Below, piece by piece: positions 6,025 to 11,452 of a stretch of DNA of 16,861 nucleotides. Each line of letters opens with the position of its first letter. Within the stretch, counting starts at the first letter, position 1. A model generated the notes under the pieces. That model ran no database searches. It was not told the origin of the DNA and saw nothing but the letters and a program-made list of their open reading frames with translations. Source of the DNA: UBA2233 sp002347965 [NCBI: Nitrospirae bacterium UBA2233] (GTDB lineage Bacteria; UBA2233); assembly GCA_002347965.1 (NCBI GenBank), contig DDYN01000008.1, positions 1 through 16,861 on the forward strand, written 5' to 3'. A program made the position numbers and the translations under genes.

Positions 6025-6213
6025 CTAGATCAGCCCCGTTGCCAGGTTGTTCAGTACGTTAAAAATCTGCGAGCCGATCGCCGAAACAGTCGTCCCACCA
6101 ATGCCGTTGGCCACAAACCCGAATGGTAACAGGAGCGCCGGAAGGCCAACGATTGCCGGAGACGCACTAACAAACCCGCTTAAAGCACCTATTTCGAATG
6201 CCGTGATGAGCAT
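6025..6213 (-). CDS. hydrophobic small protein, islet member 7
   Basis: 62 aa, not recognised. Almost uncharged (one Glu), starting MLITAFEIGALSGF and ending NVLNNLATGLI. One or two hydrophobic segments include IVGLPALLLPFGFVANGIGG. AAAGGAGG lies 9 nt before the ATG. It lies 34 nt after member 6 and 63 nt before member 8 on the same strand, within one operon. Similar in size and character to small membrane-active peptides, but no leader, cleavage site or modification enzyme is seen nearby. Confidence 0.78.
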   Translation of the reverse strand: MLITAFEIGALSGFVSASPAIVGLPALLLPFGFVANGIGGTTVSAIGSQIFNVLNNLATGLI

Positions 6214-6247
6214 ATTTTCTATCCTCCTTTAGCGTATTAATGCCCGC

Positions 6248-6388
6248 CTAAGCCAAACCTGCGGAAATGCCGTAAAAGAGCCTAAAAACAGAGCTAGCCA
6301 GGTCTGAAAACACGTTGGCAAGCATCAGCCCACTTGCAAGAGGCCCTGTCACCCCCGTCAAGTACCCAAGCGTCATCATAGTAAACAT
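6248..6388 (-). CDS. hydrophobic 46-aa protein, islet member 6
   Basis: Found by reading the strand directly. ATG at 6388, TAG at 6248-6250, 46 codons: starts MFTMMTLGYLTGVTGPL, ends LFYGISAGLA. A ribosome site (AAGGGGGA) precedes it. The start MFT followed by two hydrophobic residues is shared with member 5. Mostly hydrophobic with one Asp and one Arg. Likely real because it has its own ribosome site and is evenly spaced between members 5 and 7; function unknown. Confidence 0.7.
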   Translation of the reverse strand: MFTMMTLGYLTGVTGPLASGLMLANVFSDLASSVFRLFYGISAGLA

Positions 6389-6430
6389 TTTCGTTCCCCC
6401 TTTCTTCTCTTTGTTCCCTTTTAACCTTTC

Positions 6431-6586
6431 TTAGAACGGGCTGACCGCCTGGACATAACCGCCTAACCCCGTCCCTATAACCTGGCCCAAGAACGGTGCC
6501 AACAAGGCGTAGAACTTTGTAATGCCATCGGCAACAAGGTTCGAGGCCAAAAGCCCTACGGAAGACAAACTTAATAGCGTAAACAT
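6431..6586 (-). CDS. hydrophobic 51-aa protein, islet member 5
   Basis: Found by reading the strand directly. ATG at 6586, TAA at 6431-6433, 51 codons: starts MFTLLSLSSVGLLASNLVADG, ends GGYVQAVSPF. A strong GAGGAGG site lies upstream. It begins 25 nt after the end of member 4, consistent with one transcript. It shares the MFT start with member 6, so the two are probably paralogs. Function unknown. Confidence 0.72.
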   Translation of the reverse strand: MFTLLSLSSVGLLASNLVADGITKFYALLAPFLGQVIGTGLGGYVQAVSPF

Positions 6587-6611
6587 TTACGTTTTCCTCC
6601 TCGGTTATGTT

Positions 6612-6968
6612 TTAGCAGAATGGGCAGGGGGCTTGAACCGTAGCCGCTGCAGCCGTTGCATGGGCCGCGCCAGCACCCGCGTGCAAAGACCCGAGGAGCG
6701 GCCCTCCGGACATCACATCGAAAGACCCACGGAAAATCCCGCTGAAAAGATCCAGGAACATCGTGAAGAAAGGCGTGACGGAAGCCGTAAAGGGTATGGT
6801 ACCTACCCCTATCGCACTCGAAATTGCGCCGCCAGCAACGGCTGCAGCCGAGCCAAGCGTACCAATGACGGCACCCGCGGTGCCCACGAGCGCACCAGAA
6901 GTCGCAAGAAGCGCCCCGGAGCCAATCAGGGACGTCGTTACCAATGCCAGAGAGGGTCCCTTTCTCAT
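6612..6968 (-). CDS. hydrophobic Gly/Ala/Ser/Thr-rich protein with CPFC end, islet member 4
   Basis: 118 aa, not recognised. A basic start (MRKGPSLALV) is followed by a long Gly/Ala/Ser/Thr tract with hydrophobic spacing (residues ~10-65), then FFTMFLDLFSGIFRGSFDVM, and an Ala-rich end closing in CPFC. GPSLAL is shared with member 8. AAGGAGG lies 7 nt before the ATG. It is the first gene of the operon behind the promoter at 7229-7257, with a leader of ~250 nt. The C-terminal CxxC could form a disulfide, bind metal or be modified; nothing nearby decides this. Confidence 0.78.
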   Translation of the reverse strand: MRKGPSLALVTTSLIGSGALLATSGALVGTAGAVIGTLGSAAAVAGGAISSAIGVGTIPFTASVTPFFTMFLDLFSGIFRGSFDVMSGGPLLGSLHAGAGAAHATAAAATVQAPCPFC

Positions 6969-7228
6969 TACACATCCTCCTTAATGGTTGTTATCAGGAC
7001 CAATCAAACCTTCTTAGCCAGCCATGATTAGATTAAGCAATACATCATTTCGAACCATCCTGTCAACTTCGCCAACCAAGCCCACCTTGCTCCCTCTATT
7101 CTCTGGTTTTACGGCCTGGTCTTTAACCCAAAAACCCTCGCACAGTGCCCATTTTCTTAACCTTACGGCTTATCATGGCTCAATTGACCGTACGCAAGAG
7201 CATTAACGCTAAAATAGCCTGCTACTAT
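6969..7228 (-). promoter_or_regulatory. long untranslated leader of the member 4-8 operon
   Basis: About 250 nt between the predicted transcription start and the first gene. It holds only very short reading frames (17 aa or fewer) without good ribosome sites and no strong hairpin that I can see. A leader this long suggests regulation at the RNA level, but no known riboswitch was recognised. Confidence 0.35.
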
Positions 7229-7257
7229 CTTATAAATTTTCTCCTTGCCGTTGTCAA
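7229..7257 (-). promoter_or_regulatory. sigma70-like promoter for islet members 4-8
   Basis: On the - strand, TTGACA (7252-7257), a 17-nt spacer and TATAAG (7229-7234). The -35 lies in GGCTTGACAA, shared with the promoter at 8860-8889. Confidence 0.75.
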
Positions 7258-7353
7258 GCCTTTTTCTCTAAACCGAACCTTTTGCAGGCGATTTTCGCGC
7301 CTCCAACAATTCAATTAAAGAGGGCACCCACGCCCACAAGGACACAGGACGGC

Positions 7354-7662
7354 CTACGGGATCAAGCCTACCAAGCCGGATACAAGCGACAAAAGGTTCG
7401 GCATGAGGCCCAAGATGAGATTGGGCAGTATATTCGTGGACGCGCTCGTGCCCAACTGGGAAGGCGAGGTAAGGATACTCGAGAACGAGGACGAAAGCAT
7501 TCCAAAAACCTGGCTGATGGCCAAAAAGGGCGATGGAACGATAGCCCCGGCAAGCACCCCCCCCGCATCCGCTGACATTCCAACCGCCATAAACGGAATC
7601 TGCACCAATGTTCCCGCAGACGACCCAACCGCACCCGAGACATTAGACAAAAGACCCAGCAT
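7354..7662 (-). CDS. hydrophobic Ser/Gly/Leu-rich protein, islet member 3
   Basis: 102 aa, not recognised. Starts MLGLLSNVSGAVGSSAGTL, has a central PSPFLAISQVFGMLSSSFSSIL and ends LLSLVSGLVGLIP. No basic residues and one Asp. The start at 7662 is chosen over an in-frame ATG 22 codons upstream because AAAGGAG lies at the right distance. It is its own transcription unit behind the promoter at 7854-7883, with a ~185-nt leader. The start M-(L/V)-GLLS matches member 2, suggesting common descent. No convincing terminator is seen after it. Confidence 0.78.
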   Translation of the reverse strand: MLGLLSNVSGAVGSSAGTLVQIPFMAVGMSADAGGVLAGAIVPSPFLAISQVFGMLSSSFSSILTSPSQLGTSASTNILPNLILGLMPNLLSLVSGLVGLIP

Positions 7663-7853
7663 GACGACTCCTTTCTGCTTCTGTTTGTTTTTATTGATTC
7701 GATAAGCACCGAAGAACAACGCGTACATTCAGCCCAGCGCGCCATAAAGGAAGCCCCCTTATGGTTGTCAGGAATAAACCCTGGAAAGGTATGGCCGTAA
7801 GCCACAAAACCCGCTTCGCTGCCTATTAACTGCCCATAAACAAGGCATGTCCC

Positions 7854-7883
7854 TTTATAGACTTAAATAACTGCGGGTGTCAA
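7854..7883 (-). promoter_or_regulatory. sigma70-like promoter for islet member 3
   Basis: On the - strand, TTGACA (7878-7883), an 18-nt spacer and TATAAA (7854-7859). Between it and the upstream terminator (7884-7987) I see no gene; a loose GGCAC...GTGCC inverted repeat is present. Confidence 0.75.
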
Positions 7884-7987
7884 GCTTGAAAGGCGGGTGA
7901 ATGGAAGGGTATGCCAAATAGGTCAGCGGCACCAAGGGCCAAAAATAGCAAACAGCCCGTGCCAAGACTAGGCGCGATAAGGCAAAA

Positions 7988-8031
7988 AAATAGCACCTGC
8001 CATGACTTCTTGAAAACGGCAGGTGCTATTT
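7988..8031 (-). terminator. intrinsic terminator after islet member 2
   Basis: Perfect 14-bp stem AAATAGCACCTGCC/GGCAGGTGCTATTT around a 16-nt loop. On the - strand it continues as a run of seven T. It lies about 30 nt after the stop of member 2. Confidence 0.93.
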
Positions 8032-8059
8032 AGGTTTGATTGCCCAGGAGTATACCCTT

Positions 8060-8347
8060 CTATACGGCGCCTGCAACCCCAGATAAAGCTGTGGCGATAG
8101 TCGAGAACGAAGTGCTAAAAAAGGTTCCAAGAGCGCCCACGGACGCTGTCACTAATGCTGGGTCGACCCCAAAGGACCCAAGCAATCCAGCAAAGAACGT
8201 TTCCGCAGAGCCAGCCAGACTGCCGATTGACCCCATGGGTATGCTCAGAATACCACTCGGTGAAATCGACCCTAATGCAGATGCCCCTAGCGACGTCAAA
8301 GGAGAAGCGGTCAATGAGGTTCCCATACTTGACAAAAGCCCTACCAT
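8060..8347 (-). CDS. hydrophobic Ser/Gly/Leu-rich protein, islet member 2
   Basis: 95 aa, not recognised. Starts MVGLLSSMGTSLTASPLTSLG and ends FSTIATALSGVAGAV. Only a Glu and an Asp are charged. Ser, Gly, Ala and Leu make up most of the chain. GGGAG precedes the ATG. It lies 107 nt after member 1, in a gap with the perfect palindrome TTTTACGCGTAAAA (8392-8405), and is closed by the terminator at 7988-8031. Possibly a membrane-inserting or assembly-forming protein; not established. Confidence 0.78.
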   Translation of the reverse strand: MVGLLSSMGTSLTASPLTSLGASALGSISPSGILSIPMGSIGSLAGSAETFFAGLLGSFGVDPALVTASVGALGTFFSTSFSTIATALSGVAGAV

Positions 8348-8391
8348 CTTAAATGCTCCCTACTTTTGTTACTTTCTTGCTTCTTGCCGTC

Positions 8392-8405
8392 TTTTACGCG
8401 TAAAA
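8392..8405. promoter_or_regulatory. 14-bp perfect palindrome TTTTACGCGTAAAA
   Basis: Lies 45 nt upstream of islet member 2, between members 1 and 2. On the - strand it overlaps a poor promoter candidate (TTCACG, 17 nt, TAAAAG). Its symmetry fits an operator for a dimeric regulator; no regulator gene is in the window. Confidence 0.4.
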
Positions 8406-8454
8406 ATTTAAACCGTGAATCCAGGCGCTCCGTTTTTCTTCGCTAAAATCCCCC

Positions 8455-8736
8455 CTAAGACAAGATCTGTGGGATGGGGAAAAGTAGGATGTCGAGCAGC
8501 GAAGACCCTTGTGCAGCAGGGGCAGCAGGGGCAGCAGGGACGAAGGATGCAAAGGATCCTAAGGAATTGAAGGAATTTAACGGCATGAGCGAAGTTTGGG
8601 CCAAAGAGGCAGCCACAGTGTTTAGTAGTGTTCCAGATACCCCTACCATTAGCTCCGGAATTGCCGTGAGCGAGTTTGTTACACTTGCGCCGAGGCTGGA
8701 AAAGACCTGGTTGAAAGAATCGACTAATACGTTCAT
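8455..8736 (-). CDS. hydrophobic small protein, islet member 1
   Basis: 93 aa, not recognised. Starts MNVLVDSFNQVFSSLGASV, has a Pro-Ala tract (FVPAAPAAPAAQG) and ends LLDILLFPIPQILS. The charged residues are few and acidic. GGGGAGG lies 6 nt before the ATG. It is the first gene behind the strongest promoter of the islet (8860-8889), with a ~117-nt leader carrying an 8-bp hairpin. The Pro-Ala tract arises from GCAGCAGGG-type repeats (near 8514-8538). Same strand, size range and composition as the other seven. Confidence 0.78.
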   Translation of the reverse strand: MNVLVDSFNQVFSSLGASVTNSLTAIPELMVGVSGTLLNTVAASLAQTSLMPLNSFNSLGSFASFVPAAPAAPAAQGSSLLDILLFPIPQILS

Positions 8737-8817
8737 GATGCCTCCCCTTTTGATGGATTAACGTTCATCAAGAAAAACCACCTTTTTTCATTGCCTACAT
8801 TCTTCTCAACCAATGCC

Positions 8818-8839
8818 TTCCTCATTCTGGCATGAGGAA
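8818..8839 (-). promoter_or_regulatory. leader hairpin or operator after the islet promoter
   Basis: TTCCTCAT, 6 nt, ATGAGGAA is a perfect 8-bp inverted repeat starting about 15 nt downstream of the expected transcription start of the member 1 promoter. Confidence 0.5.
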
Positions 8840-8859
8840 GGGCCATGATCTTGAAATCG

Positions 8860-8889
8860 ATTATAAACACTCGCTTTCGGTCTTGTCAA
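8860..8889 (-). promoter_or_regulatory. consensus sigma70 promoter for islet members 1-2
   Basis: On the - strand, a perfect TTGACA (8884-8889), an 18-nt spacer and a perfect TATAAT (8860-8865). The following 8890-9040 is AT-rich and shows no gene. Confidence 0.88.
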
Positions 8890-9040
8890 GCCCTACCCCC
8901 TGTAGTCTGCTTTTTTCAAATGCCAAGTTAAATCTAATCGTTCAGCCAGCTCACTCTAGCTTCTTCTCTGACCTACTACAACACCAACACCATATACGTA
9001 AATTAAAATATAGAGAATGTCAATAGCCCAGCCTTATGAT

Positions 9041-9068
9041 CCGATAGGCGAGGCATTCGCGTCCCGCC
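9041..9068 (+). repeat. degenerate REP unit A before the third DUF1640-like gene
   Basis: CCGATAGGCG, then AGGCATTCGCGTCCCGCC. The arm substitutions weaken the hairpin. It lies 15 nt before the extended -10 promoter at 9083. Confidence 0.8.
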
Positions 9069-9082
9069 TATGCGTGCTTTCA

Positions 9083-9108
9083 TGGTATAATGAACCTTGA
9101 AAAGGTTC
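9083..9108 (+). promoter_or_regulatory. extended -10 promoter and leader hairpin
   Basis: TG-g-TATAAT at 9083-9091, followed directly by GAACCTT, GAA, AAGGTTC (9092-9108), a perfect 7-bp hairpin at the expected 5' end of the transcript. The ATG is at 9134. Confidence 0.7.
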
Positions 9109-9133
9109 CTCAAGACCTAAAAAAGGCCAGGCC

Positions 9134-9517
9134 ATGCCTACGACCCTCGAAGTCTACGAAAAGATCAAGACCAAGCTCGATACCGACACTGCTAAAACGC
9201 TCATAGAGTACATTCAGGAAACCGTCGAAAAAGGCTCGGCCACCAAAGAAGACCTGCTAAAAACCGAAGCCGACCTATCAAAGCAGGTCTCTGACGTGGA
9301 AGCCCGCCTCGACAAGCGTATAGCCGACGTGGAAGTCCGCCTTGACAAGCGTATGACCGACGTAGAGGTCGGGATGAATGCCAGAATCACTCAAGAAATC
9401 CATCGCCTTGAATCCCGCCTTTACATTGTTGCCGCCGTCCTTCTTGGCTTCATCCTACTTTCCAACCCGGAAGGGTTCCAAAAAAGCCTTAAGTTCCTGG
9501 CTGGCCTGTTCGGCTAG
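9134..9517 (+). CDS. small coiled-coil protein with C-terminal membrane anchor (DUF1640-like), copy 3
   Basis: 127 aa. It has the head TLEVYEKIKTKLDTDTAKTLIEYIQETVE, then ATKEDLLKTEADL as in the copies at 3235 and 4765. A coiled coil made of a duplicated unit (DVEARLDKRIADVEVRLDKRMTDVE) is followed by a transmembrane helix at about 96-110 (LYIVAAVLLGFILLSNPE) and a short amphipathic tail. It is more distant from the other two than they are from each other, so it is an older paralog. Solitary gene with its own extended -10 promoter and REP units on both sides. Function unknown; likely a membrane-tethered oligomer. Confidence 0.83.
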   Translation: MPTTLEVYEKIKTKLDTDTAKTLIEYIQETVEKGSATKEDLLKTEADLSKQVSDVEARLDKRIADVEVRLDKRMTDVEVGMNARITQEIHRLESRLYIVAAVLLGFILLSNPEGFQKSLKFLAGLFG

Positions 9518-9546
9518 CCGCCGGGTTCATCCTACAATCCGAAATA

Positions 9547-9588
9547 GGCGGGACATTCTTGTCCCGCCCCTGCAAAGCTTGCTACAAT
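9547..9588 (+). promoter_or_regulatory. REP unit A merged with a promoter
   Basis: The REP hairpin occupies 9547-9568. Its second arm supplies TTGTCC (9559-9564), which sits 18 nt upstream of TG-c-TACAAT (9580-9588) and may act as the -35 box of the gene at 9621. The placement is seen in the sequence; its use in transcription is inference. Confidence 0.55.
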
Positions 9589-9620
9589 AAAGTAAGGCTC
9601 CACATCAAAAGGACTCTCCC

Positions 9621-9869
9621 ATGGAATGGGCACAGGTTCTAGCAATCGTGGTTCCCGTCATGCTGACGATCGTGATTGGTGTTATCTACAACAACAAACG
9701 TATTGACGACCTCCGCTTAGACATGGACAAGAGGTTTGCGGCGGTTGACGGCCGGTTTGCCGAAGTTCACGACGAGCTCAAGGAGATAAAGGCTGACATC
9801 CGCGAAATCCGCCAGTTTTTCTTAAGGCTTATTCCCATCCCTGAGCCCCCCAAAGAAAACCCGAGGTAG
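9621..9869 (+). CDS. small N-terminally anchored coiled-coil protein (MEWAQ family), copy 2
   Basis: 82 aa, paralog of the gene at 4379. The first 32 residues (MEWAQVLAIVVPVML to RIDDLR) are identical, with silent codon differences in the DNA. The coiled coil then differs (DKRFAAVDGRFAEVHDELKEI), and the end ADIREIRQFFLRLIPIPEP..KENPR is again conserved. AAAGGA lies 7 nt before the ATG. The TAG stop is followed at once by a REP hairpin (ACGGGACATTC...). Conservation of both ends with a variable rod matches the pattern of the DUF1640-like pair. Function unknown. Confidence 0.85.
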   Translation: MEWAQVLAIVVPVMLTIVIGVIYNNKRIDDLRLDMDKRFAAVDGRFAEVHDELKEIKADIREIRQFFLRLIPIPEPPKENPR

Positions 9870-10047
9870 ACGGGACATTCTTGTCCCGCATTTTGCCATT
9901 CCGCACGGCCTTCCCCTTCCGCCGGGCCTAGAAAGGCCCGGCTATCCCTAAGGTAGGCTTGCTTTACGCCACCACCCCTCGATAGGCGGGGCATTCTTGT
10001 CCCGCATTTGCAGGGCCTTCCGCCGGGCCTGGAAAGGCCCGGCTATC
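9869..10047 (+). repeat. REP/BIME array A-B-A-B between the MEWAQ gene and the transposase
   Basis: A hairpins at 9869-9889 and 9985-10005; B units at 9919-9946 and 10020-10047. Both B units have perfect 9-bp arms GCCGGGCCT/AGGCCCGGC around GGAA or AGAA. The array ends about 90 bp before the transposase start. Confidence 0.92.
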
Positions 10048-10137
10048 CTTTAACGGGAAAACCCCGGCTATCTATCTTTTGGATGAATTCGCCAGCCATC
10101 TTGCCGTTGGGGCAAATCCTACGCTAAACTTCTTTCC

Positions 10138-10603
10138 ATGCCAAGGCTCAAACATGCCCAAGCTCCGGGCTTTGCCTCGATGGTGACAACCGTAACGCAC
10201 AAGCGAAAGCCTTACTTCGAGCGTCCTGAGCATGCTCAAACCTTGCTGGAAGCCATCGATTACGGGCGAACCAAGGATTGGTACTTTTTGCTTGCGTTCG
10301 TCATCATGCCCGAGCATCTCCATTTGCTGCTCGTTCCCAAAGACCGGCCCATTCCCGCTTGCGTGCAGGCCATCAAGGGATACACGGCAAGACGCCTAAA
10401 CCTTGCTCTCGAAAGGCACGGGCATCTCTGGCAGGGGGGGGTACTTTGACCTCCTGATCGGCGAGCCCACAAAAGCACTCAAGCGCGTTGCATACATCGA
10501 GGCAAACCCCATCAGGCGAGGGCTTGCCGAAACGCCCGAAACCTACCCCTTCAGCTCGGCCGCACGTCGGGGACAAACGGATTTTGCGGTGTTCTTCGGC
10601 TAA
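10138..10603 (+). pseudogene. REP-associated tyrosine (Y1/HUH) transposase, frameshifted
   Basis: Single-strand transposase of the IS200/RAYT type, which processes REP hairpins. The first part (10138-10449) has the HUH motif in MPEHLHLLLVP (His at residues 60 and 62) and ends GHLWQGGVL. The second part continues in another frame with YFDLLIGEPTKALKRVAYIEANPIRRGL and PETYPFSSA, ending at 10603. The break is at eight consecutive G (10434-10441); one fewer G restores a normal ~154-aa protein. The probable nucleophile Tyr (in YIEANP) lies after the break, so the first part alone should be inactive. This could be a true inactivating slip, a phase-variable or programmed frameshift, or a sequencing error. 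REP units lie on both sides, as is typical for a RAYT. Confidence 0.9.
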
Positions 10604-10628
10604 GTCCTTCGCCATTTCGCCGGCCTTT

Positions 10629-10878
10629 CCGCCGGGCTATCCGCCGGGGCTGGAAAGCCCCGGCTATCGTTGAGGTAGGCTTGCTTTCTTTCCGCCGGGA
10701 TTGGAAAACCTTGGGCTTCGGTTGGGATGCGCGCCACCGTTCCGCCGCATATTTCCCCACCCCCCCCGATAGGCGGGACATTCTTGTCCCGTCATGCAGG
10801 GCCTTCCTTCCTTTCTTTCTGCCGGGCCTGGAAAGGCTTGGGCTATCGTCTTCAGCTGGAAAACCCCGGCTATCCAAA
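10629..10878 (+). repeat. REP/BIME array after the transposase
   Basis: A B half unit at 10629-10640, a perfect B with the compensated arms GCCGGGGCT/AGCCCCGGC at 10641-10668, a diverged B at 10692-10718, A at 10772-10792, B at 10820-10847 and a B fragment ending near 10875. No gene is seen between 10604 and 10938. Confidence 0.9.
10659..10808 (+). repeat. long direct repeat, copy 1 (copy 2 at 16703-16848)
   Basis: The segment from CCCGGCTATCGTTGAGG through GGGATGCGCGCCACCG to the next REP unit A recurs at the right end of the window with few differences, including the unique spacer ACCGTTCCGCCGCATATTTC. The copies flank the coiled-coil gene at 10939 and the whole CoA-enzyme cluster. Confidence 0.88.
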
Positions 10879-10892
10879 CACAACAAGGGCCG

Positions 10893-10901
10893 TGTTAAAA
10901 T
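10893..10901 (+). promoter_or_regulatory. extended -10 promoter (TGtTAAAAT)
   Basis: TG-t-TAAAAT lies 37 nt before the ATG at 10939, the spacing seen at the other small genes. It covers the alternative ATG at 10900, which argues against that start. Confidence 0.55.
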
Positions 10902-10938
10902 GGGTTTATTGGAAAAGGCGATTTATCGAGGAAACCAG

Positions 10939-11439
10939 ATGCCCAGGCTTATGTTCTTGGTGTTTTTGCTGTTTGCCCTGCCTTGGCCCGCCTTGGCGGC
11001 CACGAATGAAGCAAGCCCTCCCGTAGCCTTCACTCAGGCCGACAGAGACAGGCTCATAAGGCTCGAGGCTACCCTAGAGACCTTCATGCACCAGGTAGAT
11101 AAACGCTTCGAGGCTGTCGACAAGCGCTTTGAAGACACGAACAAGCGCTTTGAGTCTTTTCAAGCCTCCATGGACAAGCGGCTCGAGGAAGTCCATAACC
11201 GCTTAAACGACCTGTTTACCTTCCTTTGGATTTTATCTGGCGTATTCACCGCTTTTACCGTGGCAATCTTTGGGTTTGCCTGGTGGGATAGGCGCACCAT
11301 CATAAAGATGGCCTCCGAGGATGCGGCGCTGCGCATAGAGAAGGAAGGCCGGGTAGTAGATTTGGTCTATGCCCTAAGGGAGCTTTCCCAAAAAGACGAT
11401 AGCTTAAGGGAAGTGTTGAGGAAGTTCCGTCTGCTTTAA
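10939..11439 (+). CDS. exported coiled-coil membrane protein with R-F heptads
   Basis: 166 aa, not recognised. Residues 1-20 look like a signal peptide (MPRLMFLVFLLFALPWPALA, cleavage expected before ATNEA). Residues ~36-90 form a coiled coil with the DKRFE heptad repeated (VDKRFEAVDKRFEDTNKRFESF). A transmembrane helix at about 93-115 (FTFLWILSGVFTAFTVAIFGFAWW) is followed by a charged C-terminal domain of ~50 residues. If the signal is cleaved, the coil is outside the membrane and the tail inside. GAGG lies 9-12 nt before the ATG, and the promoter position also favours this start over 10900. It shares the R-F heptad with the five smaller anchored coils. Function unknown. Confidence 0.82.
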   Translation: MPRLMFLVFLLFALPWPALAATNEASPPVAFTQADRDRLIRLEATLETFMHQVDKRFEAVDKRFEDTNKRFESFQASMDKRLEEVHNRLNDLFTFLWILSGVFTAFTVAIFGFAWWDRRTIIKMASEDAALRIEKEGRVVDLVYALRELSQKDDSLREVLRKFRLL

Positions 11440-11452
11440 GGAGCCTTTCCTT

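Noticed and set aside
5648-6028. + strand frames opposite the hydrophobic-protein genes (also 8474-8761, 6522-7031, 7403-7705)
   Set aside because: They lack ribosome sites, whereas the - strand frames have Shine-Dalgarno sequences, promoters and terminators.
7013-7200. Very short frames (14 and 17 codons) in the leader of the member 4-8 operon as leader peptides
   Set aside because: No convincing ribosome sites and no regulatory codon runs.
8415-8475. Possible terminator after islet member 1
   Set aside because: Only a weak ATCCC/GGGAT pairing with no adjacent U tract; read-through into member 2 is as likely.
9869-10047. Repeats considered as a CRISPR array
   Set aside because: Repeat lengths and spacings are irregular, the units alternate in orientation, they overlap stop codons and there are no cas genes; REP/BIME explains them.
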